From Cryptomeria japonica (lineage: Eukaryota; Streptophyta; Pinopsida; Cupressales; Cupressaceae): a DNA stretch of 64,000 bases. This document shows positions 34,501 to 47,579 of the stretch, in pieces (the stretch's first letter is position 1; every line of letters starts with the position of its first letter). Below the pieces are notes generated by a model. The model was not told the origin of the DNA, ran no database searches, and was given only the letters and a program-made list of their open reading frames with translations. The stretch lies in NCBI RefSeq assembly GCF_030272615.1, contig NC_081414.1, positions 915,193,648 to 915,257,647 of the forward strand. The letters are read 5' to 3'. The position numbers and the translations under genes were made by a program.

Positions 34501-34725
34501 AAATGATTGTTCCACATCAGTCAAGTACTCGAAAGACAAAGTTTTGGTTGATTGGTGTGTTGAAGGATGCTACTTCTCAAGGGGAGCAGCATGATGAAAT
34601 AGTGATGACTGTACCTCCACTTTGGCATTATTGTCAAATGGGGAGGAGTGAAGTGAAAAGATATCTATAGCAAATGGGGAGAAGATGTGAAGTAGAGAAG
34701 ATATCTTTTGTATATTGCCATCAAT

Positions 34726-34740
34726 GCCAAAGGGGGAGAT
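34726..34740 (+). other. Polypurine tract of element H
   Basis: GCCAAAGGGGGAGAT lies directly before the 3' LTR start at 34741, preceded by TTGCCATCAAT as in elements G and I. Confidence 0.9.
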
Positions 34741-36308
34741 TGTTTGCATTATGTGAATCGACATGAAGACATAATGATATTGTATGTTGTCAGTGATGTC
34801 AATATGGGACATAGTGTGAACCGGCACATGTGATAAGTGAAGAGAGAGGAACCGACATATGTGTGAACCAGTTTATATGCCAAAGTGAAGCGGCATATTT
34901 GTTCAAGATGAACTGGCATGTAGTTATGGGAACCGGGATGAAGTTATGGGAATCGGCACATGGAAGCACTATATGACTATTGGTTGGTAGGTAGCTTCCA
35001 CTTCAGGGTTTCCAGTTGGAGTACCTCAAGTCTGTGTGACTCAATTGATGATCTTTGTGTGATGAGTTAGTAGTATGATGAAGGACAGATCATGTTGCCA
35101 CGTGAGCTCTGTGTGCATGAAGGATCTTGCATGAAGATGACTATTCCTATCTACCTTGGGAATGTGTGAAGTCTGTCAAACAGTGATAACACATGATGGG
35201 TTATCAGCCACCATGAAAATAGTGGATAATGGACGATGGAGAATATCTTGAGATCGATTCAAGATTGTTGCATTTAATGCAGTATGATTCAATGGTCAGG
35301 ATTGAACCATTTGAATTTCTTAACCTAACTGGTTTAGGGTTTCTATCTGAGGTTGTTGGCAAAAGTTGTGAGTTTGTATCCAAGGAAAGTGATACATGAT
35401 TCTTTCCAGACCAAAGGAGAAAAGAGATACCTGCAAAGTGAATGTGCAGAAGGAAAAGAGGAGCCTAAATGGATCTGGATTAGCATTAAGTGATATTAAC
35501 AGATCATTGTAATACCTATTGATCTCTAACCACTTCAACAGTTGTAAAATCCCCTAATAGGGTAGCCTTAACTTGCTTGATTCAAAATCCCTTAAATCGG
35601 GTGGTCTTAACTGGCTTGTTTCAAATCCCTTAACCGTGTAACTCGAGGCTAATGAGTTCTGAGAAGCTAGAGAAGATTAGGAGATCCTTTCAGCTATTGA
35701 GTTCTTAAAATCCTCTAACAAGGTGACCCTACTGGGTTTAACCCTTAACTGGGTATCCCTTAACCGGGTGATCCTTAACAGGATTGGTTTCTACCAGAAC
35801 CTATTGTAATGTCCTTAACTGGACAAGGCTTCTAATAGAGTGGACTTCTAAAGAGTTCAAAAAGCAGCTTGTGGGTATTCATCCCCACCATCGTTTTTCC
35901 CAGTTGGGTTTCCACGTGAAAAATATGTGTGTCATGTGTAATGCTTTTGTCTTGTGATGCTCTGTTTTATCTGTTATGCACATGAAGGTTCTATGTTTTA
36001 TGCCTGTCTATAAAACATATTGAAATCACTGTTGTGAAGATTTGATGGTTAAGTTTACTATTTTATGGATGAGAATATAATGATAATGTGGTATTCAACT
36101 AAGAGAAAAGCTTATTGAGTGACCGGTTCATGATTGATTGAGCTATACTAGATGTTACCGATTGCACTTTGTTTTACTGGTATCTCTGTTTATCAGTCAT
36201 TTAGAGTATTTGATGTCAAACTAGTTTTGGACTGTATTTGTGTTTGTACTGATTCACCCCCCCCTCTCAATATCGGTTCGGTACTAGTGGTTCATCATTG
36301 AGTTATCA
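34741..36308 (+). repeat. 3' LTR of element H
   Basis: This 1,568-bp LTR begins TGTTTGCATTATGTG (one change from the 5' copy) and ends TTGAGTTATCA. It contains the AACCGGGT/AACAGGGT word cluster (35545-35830), the TTTTTCCCAGTTGGGTTTCC module (about 35894-35913) and a C-rich tract (about 36257-36268). Confidence 0.93.
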
Positions 36309-37080
36309 GACTAGAGGTAATATTTTTCATTTGAATGATAATGTGAATAGTTATTTGGTGGCTAAAATTGATAATAGCTGGTTGTGGCTCAAAAGGTTCT
36401 ATCATGTCTACTTTGATAATTTGATAAAGGTTAGCAAATCAAGTATGGTCAGAGGTATGCGCCAACTTGTTAAACTAGATAATGTATTATGCAAAGATTG
36501 TAAGATGGGTAAGATGACTTCATTTTAAGAGTAAATCTTTTTCTTCAGAGTATATTCTTGATTTAGTGCATACTGATCTATGTGGTCCTATGAGGACTAG
36601 AATTTTTTATGGTGCTAAGTATTTTATGATTTTCACTAGTGATTTTTCAAGGATGATGTGGGTAACTTTCTTGAAGGAGAAATCAGAGGCATTAATAAAA
36701 TTCAAGATCTTTAAAGCCCTAGCTGAAAAAGAAACTTGAAAGAATTTGAAGTGCTTATGATCTGACCGGGGTGGAGATTTTACTTCTAATGAGTTTACTA
36801 GGTATTGTGAAGAACAAGGAATAAAGAGACAAATGTTAGCACCTAGGACTCCACACCAAAATGACATTGTAGAGAGGAGAAACAAAGCAATAGTGGAAGC
36901 TACTAGAATAATGTTGATACAAGGAGATGTTCCAAAATATTTCAGAGAGAAGCAGTTATCACTGCTATTTATACTTTGAACTGGGTTCTTGTGAAGAAAG
37001 GTAATGACAAAACACCTTATGAACTTTGGCATGGTAAGACTCCTAATGTTAGCTACTTTAAAGGTTCTAGTAGTAGATGT
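36309..37080 (+). pseudogene. G GAG-pre-integrase and integrase segment
   Basis: This resumes the G frame interrupted by H. RGNIFHLNDNVNSYLVAKID leads into the His/Cys region (FYHVYFDNL..CKDCKMGKM). The integrase core follows with TSDFSRMMW near 36640, SDRGGDFTSNEF near 36763 and TPHQNDIVERRN near 36850. The expected His of the zinc region is changed in WLKRFYH. A frameshift near 36526 and stops near 36740 and 36760 are present. The segment ends at 37080 with the GATGT target of element I. Confidence 0.9.
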
Positions 37081-38261
37081 TGTTGGCCATATGATGGAAT
37101 TGATTATGTGTTGCATTGATGTTTTGTCATTGATGTCAATAGTAGTTGTTATGGTTGTTTGCCGACTTCCAGTAGAAGGATTGGATTGGGAACATTATCA
37201 GTTGATTGTCACCGGTATGATTTGGATGATGGAATAAGTGTGTATGGATGGTTCATATGCTTCTGAAGTATGTTTTAGTTAGTTGTTATTGACTTGATGG
37301 TCAGATGTTATCTCATGTTCTAGCAAACCATCTTTATTGGTCTGGTAAGGGTTTCACTGATAGAGCTTTATTAAAAATCTTTGATGTAATGCATAAGTGG
37401 TGTTGGTGTAGCTTCTAGAAGGGATTCAAGATGTTGATGGTGATTGTGTTCATGCCTTAACTGATTGGTGTCATTGCTTTGGCGTGTGTGGATCTAATTT
37501 AGGTCTGGTGCTATCTAGGTCATGGATCGGTTTTCATGTAATGTGTTTGTGCATCCTCTGATGTGTTTTCAGGATGTTTTATTGATTGGATGATGTTTGT
37601 TTTTCCTCAGGATGACATGTGTTATGATTTTATTTCAGGATTATGTAATGGATCTATTGAATTATCATTTGGGTGGTTGACCTAATTGGTTAGGTCCTGA
37701 GTTGGTATAAATATATGTAAGATCTCATTGTAGATCATGGCAAGGAGCAAATAATATAATAATCATTTGTGTAGAGGATTTGGTCAATCATAGGTGATTG
37801 AGTTGGGTTTATGTAAGAGGTTTTAGACCTCTGATATTGATCTTAACCGTAACTATAATCTAGCATGTTTGATGCTATCATTGACAGTTCTTCTTTGTGG
37901 ATTGTTGTCCAAATATTTTGAGGTAGTTGACATCTCTGTAGTTAGTGAGACTCCATTGTGATGAGTAGTGTGCTCTAGGCAGTGTGCCTTCCTACGTGTG
38001 TAGGCCCCTATTATAATCATGTACTTGTTGTAGAAGTATTATTTGACTGTGGGTAGGGTTTGCCATTGTGGTTTTTCCCTTTCTGGGTTTTCCACATACA
38101 AATTATGGTGTTATGGGTTATGGTATTGATTCTTTGGTTTTCAATTATGCTTTAATGCTTAATCAGTTATTCTAGTATAAATTTTTAAGTTCTTTAATTC
38201 ACATAATCTGTTAACCACTTATTCATCCCCCACTCTCATTTGTTCACTGGTTATCCTAGCA
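37081..38261 (+). repeat. 5' LTR of element I
   Basis: This 1,181-bp LTR runs TGTTGGCCATATGATGG to GTTATCCTAGCA. It has a strong TATA box TATAAATATA (37706-37715), the TTTTTCCCTTTCTGGGTTTTCCA module (about 38080-38097) and a C-rich tract (about 38225-38235) before the end. Confidence 0.94.
37706..37715 (+). promoter_or_regulatory. TATA box in 5' LTR of I
   Basis: TATAAATATA lies about 625 bases into the LTR, at the expected U3/R border zone. The 3' LTR keeps the identical word at 43488-43497. Confidence 0.7.
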
Positions 38262-38263
38262 AT

Positions 38264-38276
38264 TGGTATCAAAGCC
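38264..38276 (+). other. Primer binding site of element I
   Basis: TGGTATCAAAGCC lies two bases after the LTR end, a tRNA-Met-type primer site. Confidence 0.9.
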
Positions 38277-38319
38277 TGGTCCTCTTTTTGCAAAAGCTTA
38301 ACCACTTGAGGAAGAGCCT

Positions 38320-41300
38320 ATGGAAACTAATAGTTCAACTATTGTTTTCTAGAAGGACAACACTAGGCTTCATGGAACAAACTATGGAGTATGAAAGATT
38401 CGGATGGAGACTCATTTAAGATGCATTCGAAAGGAAATTTGGGAAATAACTTAGAATGGTTACACTCCTCATAATCCAACATCTAGCATTCCTACACCGA
38501 CAAACTTGGATAAGAACATTGAGAATGACTACAGAGCTAGAGAAGCCCTCTTAAGTGCCTTATCAGATCAGCAAATCAATGGACTATCAAATAAATCATC
38601 AGCAAAAGCTATATGGACAAGTTGGAGACTCTAAATGAATGTGATTCTACTGTTAAAATTGAAAAACTTGAATGTTACTGGGTAAGATAAGAAATCTTGA
38701 AGATGGAGGAAGATGAAAGAATTTATGCATTCATGGAAAGGGTAAATGAAATTGTATTGGGAATTCAGTGTTGTGGTGGATCTCTGACCAAGGAAGATAT
38801 TGTTTCAAAAGTATTAAGGGTTTTGCCACTAACATATACGATGAAGGTAACTATAATTAATGAGCTAAGAACCATGCATAATTCTTCTGTCAATAGAGAT
38901 ACTCTTGTTGGGAAGATATCTACTTTTGAGCTTGAGTAATTTGGTCCTCTTAGAGCTACAAAGATTGATACTGCATTTAAGGCATCTACATCATCAACTG
39001 ACAATCAAGATTAAAAAATTTTGAATGCAAAGGAATTGGAAGAGATTAGGAAAGAAGATGAAGAGATTGAGCAACTTGAAGCCCTATTTTATAGAAGGAT
39101 ACCTAGAGGTCTGACAAGAAGTATGAAGGAAAATCTCCTTTCAAATGTTTTTCATGTAATAAGAGAGGTCATTTTGCATCTAGATGTCTTGAAAGGAATT
39201 CAAAATTGGAAGAAAGAACAAGAAGATATTTTAAGCCTAACCCTAAATATCAGATCAATCATAAGTATAGGAGAAACAAAAATAAATCATGCTACTATGT
39301 TGATTAGGAAGGAGTAACCGATGGCTTAGAGGAAGAACCAATAGTAGATTCAGCTAGTGGATGTGGCAATGGAAAAGACTGGGTATTTTATGTTATCAAG
39401 GAAGATGATTTGGAACTAGTTATCATAAATGAGGAAAAGGCCCTTGCAGAAAAGTTGAAGACAAAGATGAATGGGTAATAGACAGTGGATGTTATCATCA
39501 TATGACAAGAGACAAAGGAAAGTTTCTAACCTTGCAAGAATTTGATGGTGGTCAAGTCAGATTTGGTAATAACAAGGCATGCATGATCAAAGGAAGAGGA
39601 ACCATTTAATTGGATGGAAAGAATAACACTGATAATGTTTATTATGTTGAAGGTCTGAAGAATAATCTTTTGAGTGTAGGGCAGTTGGTAGACAGAGGAT
39701 TTCAATTACAATTCAAGGATGGAAAGTGCAAAATCATTAGCAAATCAGGATTGGAGATTGCAACCGGTACACAAACAAAAGGTAATATCTTTCATTTGAA
39801 CTTCAATGAAAAGACGTGTTTGATTGCACATATTGATGAAAGTTGCCTATGACATAAGAGGTTGTGCAATGTAAATTTTGATTGCATTGTAAAGATCATT
39901 CCGACTAAGGCAGTTAGAGATTTACCTAAGATTGTGAAGCCTCACAATCTGATATGTAAGAAATGTCAAATGGGTAAGCAAATCAGAACTTCTTTTAAGA
40001 GCATACCAGATAAATCTAATGATATTATTGATTTGATTCATACAGACATGTGATCCTGCTACTGCAAGAAGCTTTTAAGGAGATATATATTTCATGTTAA
40101 TCATTGATGACTATTCTAGAATGATGTGGATTGCTTTTCTAAGAGAGAAATCTGAAGCCTTCAAGAAATTCAAGATCTTTAAAGCTATGGTTGAGACAGA
40201 GACATGAATGAAAATAAAGTGTCTGAGATCAGATCAAGGTGGTGAATTCACATCCGGTGAATTCAACAACTATGGTGAGAAAAATGGCATTAGGAGACAG
40301 ATATCTACACCCCAGACACCTTAGCATAATGACATTATGCAAAAAAAGAACAAAACCATTTTGGATGCAACCAAAAGCATGATGATGGAAGCTAATTTGC
40401 CTCATATATACTGGAGAGAAGCAATAAGTAAAATGGTTTATACATTCAACAAAGTTCATATCAAAGGAGATACTGGTAAGACACCTTATGAATTATGGTT
40501 TGGTCATTCTCCTACTCTTAAGTATTTTAGAATCTTTGGGAGTAAGTGTTATATCAACAGAGATGATTCCATTGGCAAGTTTGACCCTAGACGTGATGAA
40601 GGAATATTTCTTGGTTATTCAAGTAAAATCATAGCATATAGATGTTATAACAAAATATTGCAGAGAATTGTGGAGAGAGCTAATGTGAAAGTGGATGAGT
40701 AGTACAAAGACCAAGCTAAATCTTATGATAGTGAACCAACAGTGGAAATGATCATAACTGAACCGGTAGTGCTTGCACCAGAATAGAACACTAAACCAAT
40801 TACCCCAGCATCATCAAAAAACTCAACTGTAACTAAAGAGCAACACAAAGAACCTAAAAATCAGAAAATACCAGGGTATGTAAGGCTAAATCATTCTAAA
40901 AATCAGATCATTGGAGACAAAAACAAGGGAGTTATGATAAGGAGAATATTGGCAAATCAAGAGGTATGTTTCATTTCTCAGATTGAACCAACATCATTAA
41001 TCGAAGCTTGTAAAGATGAATGCTGGATGAAAGCTATGGAAGATGGATTAGATCAGATAGAAAAGAACAATACTTGGACTTTAGTTCCCGGACCTAAATT
41101 GGAACTAAATGGATTTTTAGAAACAAATAGAATGAGGATGGACAATTTGTAAGAAACAAGGCTAGAATAGTCTACAAAGGATATTATTAGAAGGAAGGAA
41201 TTGATTATGGTGAAACTTTTGCACTTGTAGCTAGAATTGAAGTTGTTAGACTATTTCTTGCTTATGCAGCCTATAAAAAATACAAGGTTTATCAAATGGA

Positions 41301-42493
41301 TGTTAAGTATGCATTTGTAAATGTAGAACTTGAAGAGGAAGTCTTTATTGAGCAACCTGATGGATTTTTACTAACAGATGACAAAAATATGGTTTGTAGA
41401 TTAAGGAAATCCCTATATGGACTAAAACATACTCTTGTAGCTTGGTATGCAAGGATGGATAAGTATCTTTTGAATCTTGATTTTATAAAAGGTAATGCTG
41501 ACACTAACCTATATTATAAGATCACTAATGATGATATTCTGATTATTGAAGTATTTGTTGATGATATCATTTTTGGAGGTGAAGAAAAATTATGCATGGA
41601 ATTTTATGATAATATGCAAAGTGAATTTGAAATGTCTATGACTGGAGAAATCAGATTTTTTCTTAGTTTGCATATTTCTCAGACTGACAAAGGCATCTTT
41701 ATCTATCAAACTAAGTATCTAAGGGAATTATTGAATAAATTTGGTATGGAAAATTCTAAACTAGTTAGTACTCCTATGGTTATAAGTGAAAAATTGTCAA
41801 TTAATGATGTAACCCCTTCAGTAAATTCTACAAGATATAAATCCATGATTGGTGGTTTGCTATAATTAACTCAGACTAGACTGGATATAATGAATGCAGT
41901 CAGTATTGTATCGATATTTCAAAGTAATCCAAGGGAAAATCATGAAAGTGCAATAAAAAGGATATTCCGGTATTTGCAAGGAACAACTGAATAAGGTTTA
42001 TGGTACCCTTACGATGATGACTTTACTTTATGTGCGTATACAAATGCAGATTGGGCAGGTGATGTTGATGACTAGTGGAGCATTCTTCCTTGGGAAGAAG
42101 TTGGTTTCATGGATCAGCAAGAAGTAGTCATGCATTTCTTTATCTACTATTGAAGCTAAATATATTGTAGTGGCAACCAATTGTACTCAAGTTCTATGGA
42201 TGAAGCAAGTGTTGAAGGATATACAAGTGAGTTCTAATCATCCGATTGTTATTCATTGTGATAACTATGCAGCTATTGACATATCCAAGATTCTAGTATT
42301 TCACTCCAAGACTAAGCACATATCAATCAAGTATAACTTTTTGAAGGAAAAGGTGGAAGCAAAAGAAGTCAGATTGGTTTATGTGAACACTAAAGAATAG
42401 ATAGCAGACATCTTTACTAAAACTTTGTCTCAAGAATAATTTGATTATTTGAGAGATAGATTGGGGGTTTCTACCCCTCCAGTAGAGACTTAA
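38320..42493 (+). pseudogene. Copia gag-pol of element I
   Basis: From the ATG at 38320 (METNSSTIVF) a broken UBN2-type Gag runs to about 39000. The knuckle CFSCNKRGHFASRC lies near 39145-39186, out of frame. Protease reads WVIDSGCYHHMTRDK near 39470-39515. GAG-pre-integrase (39610-40053), integrase (40090-40700; IDDYSRMMW, SDQGGEFTSGEF) and RT (40934-41865) follow. RT keeps MDVKYAFVN and FVDDIIFGG. RNase H (41880-42420) is damaged around the TDADWAG-like motif (TNADWAG, 42050), where about 27 bases are lost. Many stops and at least four frame changes are seen. The end is LGVSTPPVET with a stop at 42491-42493. Confidence 0.92.
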
Positions 42494-42861
42494 ATGATGC
42501 AAATGTGTATCAGTCTGGTATGCATCATTAGAGCTATCTTTTGTTGTGGATTGATGAAATAATGCTACTACTCAGGGGGAGTAGTCAGCTTTGAGATTTA
42601 GAGTTTTTTAATTCTATTTGATTATTTGGCATTGCTGTCAAAGGGGGAGGAATATATGTGAAAACCATTCCTATTTATTTTTTAGATTGTTTGCACTCCA
42701 TTAGGGGAGTTTGGAGGTACTTGATCTTTTAATTCAGATTTGGTTTAGAGATTCATTGCTATATCATTCTATGGGAGATTGTTGGTAGTCTTCCATTGAG
42801 GGAGACTTGTTTGACACTTCTTGGCACTTGGATGTTTTTCACATCTAGTGTTGCCATCAAT

Positions 42862-42876
42862 GCCAAATGGGGAGAT
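42862..42876 (+). other. Polypurine tract of element I
   Basis: GCCAAATGGGGAGAT directly precedes the 3' LTR start at 42877, with TTGCCATCAAT upstream. Confidence 0.88.
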
Positions 42877-44053
42877 TGTTGGCCATATGATGGAATTAAT
42901 TATGTGTTGCATTGATGTTTTGTCATTGATGTCAACACTAGTTGTTATGGCTGTTTACCAGCTTCCGGTAGAAGGATTGGATTGGGAAGATTATCAATTG
43001 ATTGTCACTGGTATGATCTGGATGATGGAATAAGTGTGTATGGATGGTTCATATGATTCTAAAGTATGTTTTCATCAGTTGGTATTGACTTGATAATCAG
43101 ATGCTATCTCATGTTCTAGTAAGCCTGCTTTATTGGTCTGGTAAGGGTCTCATCGGCAGAGAGTTATTGAAGATCTTCGATGTAATGCATAAGTGGTGTT
43201 GGTGCAACTTCTAGAAGAGATTTAGGATGCCGATGGTGATTGTGTTCGTACCTTGACTGATTGGTGTCATTTCTTTGGTGTGTGTGGATCAAATTTAGGT
43301 CCGATATTATCTAGGTTATGGACCATGTTGGTGGATCCTCCAATTCATTTTCAAGATGTTTTATTGATTGGATGATACTTTTTTGGCCTCAGGCTGACAT
43401 GTGTTATGATTTTATTTTAGGATTATGTAATGGATCTATTGAATTATCATTTGGGTGGCCAACCTAATCGGTTAGGTCTCGGGTTGGTATAAATATATGT
43501 ATGATCTCATTGTAGATCATGGAAAGGAGCAAATAATGTAATAATAATTTGTGCAAAGGATTTGGTTGATCGTAGGTGATCGAGTTGGGTTTATGCAAGA
43601 GGTTTTAGACCACCAATATTGAGCTTAACCATAAATATAATCTGGCATGTTTGATGCTATCACCAACAATTCTTCTTTCTAGATTGTTGTCCAAATATTT
43701 TGAGGTGGTTGATAGCTCCGTAGTCAGTGAGACCCCATTGTGATGAGTAGTGCACTCTAGGAAATGTGCCTTCCTATATATGTAGGCCCCTATTGTAATC
43801 ATATACTTGTTGCAGAAGTATCATCTGAGTGTGGGTAGGGTCTCCCACCATGGTTTTTCCCTTTCTGGGTTTTCCATGTACAAATCATGGTGTTATGTGT
43901 TATGGTTGCATGGTATTGATTCTTTGGTTTTAAATTATGCTTTAATGCTTAATCAATTATTACAGTATAAAGTTTTAAGATCTTTAATTCACATAATCTG
44001 TTAACTGATTCACCCCCCCCCCCACCTCTCAGTTGTTCACCTGTTTCCTGATA
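42877..44053 (+). repeat. 3' LTR of element I
   Basis: This 1,177-bp LTR is the counterpart of 37081-38261. Its last two bases are TA instead of CA. It contains a long C-run (44010-44022) before CACCTCTCAG. Confidence 0.93.
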
Positions 44054-46039
44054 GATGTTTTATTAAGAGAGATGAATTTAATAGAAAGTTTGATGCGAAG
44101 AGTGATGAAGGGATATTTCTTGGATATTCTACCAAGAGTAAAGAATTCAAATGCTATAAATAAAGGACAAAGAAAATAGTTGAAAGTGTGAATGTTAAAA
44201 TTTATGAATTTTTTGACAAACCTAATGAGTCTAGCAGGTCTAAGCCTGTTGATGATAAAGAAAAACTTGTGTATATTGAACAAGAAGTGTTGAAGGAAGA
44301 TGAGAAAAACACTACAGAAATAGGAGCTCAACCGGTAAGTGATGAAGAAGATGATGAACATGAAGCATAAATCATTGCACTGGAAATGGTAATCCCAAGA
44401 TATGTAAGGATAAATCATTCCAAAGACTAGATTATAGGTGACAAGAATGCTGGTGTGCAGACAGAAAGAAAAATAAGAGAAAATTCCTATCTAATTTCAA
44501 CTATTGAGCCAAAGAATGTTAGATAAGATTTGAAAGATGAAGACTGGTTGAATGTAATTAATTAAGAACTTGACCAAATAGATAATAACAGTACATGGTC
44601 TCTTGTTCCTAGATCAGAAGACAAAAATGTTATTGGAACAAAATGGGTATTAAGAAACAAACTTAATGAGGATGGTGAAGTTGTTAGAAACAAGGCGAGG
44701 TTGGTTTGCAAAGGGTATGCACAAGAAGAAGGTGAAGACTATGGTGAAACCTTTGCACCAGTGGCAAGACTTGAAGGTGTTAGAGTGTTTCTTGCCTTTG
44801 TTGCTTTTAAAGGATTATGGTATATCAAATGGACATTAAATCAACTTTTCTAAATGGTATTTTGGAAGAACAAGTATATATAGAACAACTAGATGGTTTT
44901 GCATTGAGTGAAGATGAAAATATGTTTGCAAACTACACAAGGCACTATATGGATTGAAGCAAGCTCCTAGAGAATGGTTTGAAAGATTGCATGCACATCT
45001 GATCAAGATAGGATTCTGGAGAACTAGTGAAGACAGTAACATATATTTGAAGAGTAATGGAGACAAAATGTTGCTTGCTAAAGTTTTTGTTGATGATATA
45101 ATATTTGGTGGAAATGATGACATTTGTATGTCTTGTGCAGATGAAATAAAGAAAGAATTTGAGATGTCTCTTATCAATGAGATAAAATTCTTTATTGGTT
45201 TACAAATTCAAAAATTGGAGAATGGAATATTTATCTATCAGACTAAGTATGTAAAAGAATTCTTGAAAAATTTTCACATGGAAGATTGTAAACCGGTTGG
45301 TACTCTGATGGTGAAAAGTTGTAAATTATCAAAACAAGATGATTCATTGTATGTGGATGAGAAAGAATATAGGTCTATGATTGGAAATTTGCATTATGTA
45401 ATTCACAGTAGACCAGATATTGCACATGTTATTAAATTGGTTGCAATATTTTAGAAATATCCTAAGGAGACACACATGGTAGCAGTAAAAAGGATATTCA
45501 GCTATTTGAAAGGAACAATTGAATATGGTTTGTGGTGTCCTTATAATGATAATTTTTCTTTAAAATTTTTCACAAATGCAGTCTAGGTTGGAAATGTTGA
45601 TGACCAGAAAAGCACAACTGGTGGAGATTTATTTTTAAGAGAAAGATTGGTGTCCTAGAGAAGAAATAAATAATCTTGTATTTCACAATCTACTGCTGAA
45701 GCAAAGTATGTGGCAGCATCAATGAATTGTACTCAAGATATATGGATGAGACATATTTTGGAAGGTTTTAAGGAAGACATGTCTGAATCGGTGACTATTC
45801 ATTGTGATAACACTAGTTCTATTAATATTTCAAAAAATCCTATATTACATGCAAGAACAAAGCACACTGAGTTGAATTATCACTTTCTAAGGGAAAGAGT
45901 ACAAGAGAAGAAAGTAAGAATGGAGTATGTGTCTAGCAAAGAGTAGTTAGTAGATATATTCACTAAACCTTTTCTTAAGAAAACCTTTGAATATCTTAGA
46001 GGTAGATTAGGGGTTGTAACCCTACACAAGATCAACTAA
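44054..46039 (+). pseudogene. G reverse transcriptase and RNase H segment
   Basis: This resumes G after element I. The integrase C-terminal part (EGIFLGYSTKSKEFKCYK near 44110) leads to an acidic linker (44188-44370). RT starts near 44560 with [17 protein letters not shown] and [19 protein letters not shown]. The first RT Asp motif ([10 protein letters not shown], near 44830-44860) is intact but reached only through a frameshift. FVDDIIFGG is at about 45083-45110. RNase H (45400-45950) ends with LVDIFTKPF. It has several stops, for example near 45453, 45585 and 45945, and the frame ends at 46039. Confidence 0.92.
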
Positions 46040-46244
46040 GTTGTTGGTGATGCATCAATCCGGTGAATTCATTGAATATCTTTCAGTTTTGGATTGATGT
46101 GTAATGGGATACTCCTTAGGGGGCACAACTACGATGAGAAGAAGAACTAGATAACCGGAAAAATAAATACAAAGGAGATGAGAGCAAGTACATAACATAT
46201 CAGTTCAATTCAGCATGCTAAGGTTTTTTAGTGTTGCCATCAAT

Positions 46245-46259
46245 GCCAAAGGGGGATAA
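46245..46259 (+). other. Polypurine tract of element G
   Basis: GCCAAAGGGGGATAA precedes the 3' LTR start TGTTGGCATATTGGC at 46260, after TTGCCATCAAT. Confidence 0.88.
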
Positions 46260-47074
46260 TGTTGGCATATTGGCATAACTATTGATGATATTGATGAACA
46301 GGTATAAGGATTGTTGGTGATGATATAGTTGAGATGTTGTTTGATGACTTGATCATCAGTTTGTATTGTGATTGATGGCAGCTATGGTTACATTGTTCTA
46401 TCATGTTATCTAAGTCATCTATGATTGACTAGAAAGCTATGGAATGGATTTGACAATTAACAAGCAAATAGGACTTTAACCAGTAAATGTGAAACTGTGT
46501 TATGCTTAAGTAATTGGATCTTCATATTGATGAGGAATTTGGTGTTGCAGTTTGGAATATATGTTTGTACCATTGTAATGAGGTCATGATCAAAACTGCA
46601 TCATGTTTTGGCTACTGGAAGTCATGTTTGTGATTGATTGATGTATTTTCTATAGGGTTTTAGTAGGGTTTAAGAACTGATATCCAAATTTTATGACCAG
46701 TAATGATTTTGAGATCGACAATGTATTACATTACATGTTTGTAGGATGGTGATGACATGGCTGAATCCACATGAAGTGATAAGATGTTGTTTTTGTGTGA
46801 TCAAAGAGGGAATTTCTTGGGAATGAATGAAGTGCTAGTAGAATGAGCTAAGGGTTTGAAAGTGTATCAGATCAAAGTGCGCTAATCATTCAATGACTGT
46901 AATTGTCTTGGAATTTGTTGTAATGATTTGTATGATGATTTGTAAAGATTTGTGATGATCTATGATATAAATTCATTTGAATCTTTATGTACTTAAGGTT
47001 TTGTAACTGACTAAGTTGTAAAATCTATTTAGGGTAAGTCTATGATGATTTGTTGTGTCGGTGATCAAAGAAAG
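46260..47074 (+). repeat. 3' LTR of G, first part
   Basis: It aligns with 17965-18685 of the 5' LTR and adds the start unit TGTTGGCA and about 77 bp near 46380-46460. It is cut at 47074 by J. Confidence 0.92.
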
Positions 47075-47566
47075 TGTTGGTGTAAATAATTATTCATCAC
47101 GGATATTATTACACCTTACTTAAGTTTACTTAGGAAATCCATTTCATAGTAGTTTGGGTATGAGACACTTGGGTGTTTGTGCCATATTGGGATAGTGTGT
47201 GTAGGAGAATTTCCACCTTTTATGGTGTGATGTTGTTACTACTCTATCATATCCACTTATTGTGGAGTGATAATTCCACCTTCGGTGGGTGATCCACCTC
47301 ATGTGGAATATTTTATTGTTTCTTCTACCTACCACACCTATTCTCTACCTAGTCTTGTTTTTTATTGAGCCACATGTCATGTGTGTGCTCACATATCCAT
47401 AAAGCCTTGTTATATATGCAGGCTCATATTCATTGTATGTAACAACGATTGATGATCCAATTGATCAGTATTTTCATCTTGATAGAATACAATTCATTCC
47501 TATCATCTATTTTGTTCTCTCTTATTTGTTTTTTCCATTTCCTCTAAATCTTGGCAAAATATCACT
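47075..47566 (+). repeat. 5' LTR of element J
   Basis: This LTR is about 492 bp and starts TGTTGGTGTAAATAATTATTC. It contains a TATA-like TATATAT at 47411-47417 and a CCAC/GTGG-rich stretch around 47215-47310. The exact 3' end is set by the primer site and the matching end at 62764; the last two bases (CT here, CA there) have diverged. Confidence 0.88.
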
Positions 47567-47579
47567 TGGTATCAGAGCC
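47567..47579 (+). other. Primer binding site of element J
   Basis: TGGTATCAGAGCC is an exact initiator tRNA-Met primer site directly after the LTR. Confidence 0.93.

Larger units (their letters stand above)
28781..36308 (+). mobile_element. Full-length copia element H (plus) inside G
   Basis: H is 7,528 bp with two LTRs, primer site, gag-pol and purine tract. The flanks are AACTA (28776-28780) and GACTA (36309-36313), one mismatch in five. Removing H rejoins the G protein from ATGKQT to RGNIFHLNDN. It is the same family as A and B. Confidence 0.95.
37081..44053 (+). mobile_element. Full-length copia element I (plus) inside G
   Basis: I is 6,973 bp, flanked by GATGT at 37076-37080 and 44054-44058, with two ~1.18-kb LTRs, primer site, gag-pol and purine tract. 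By eye the LTRs differ by several percent with many C/T and G/A changes, so it is an old insertion. Confidence 0.95.
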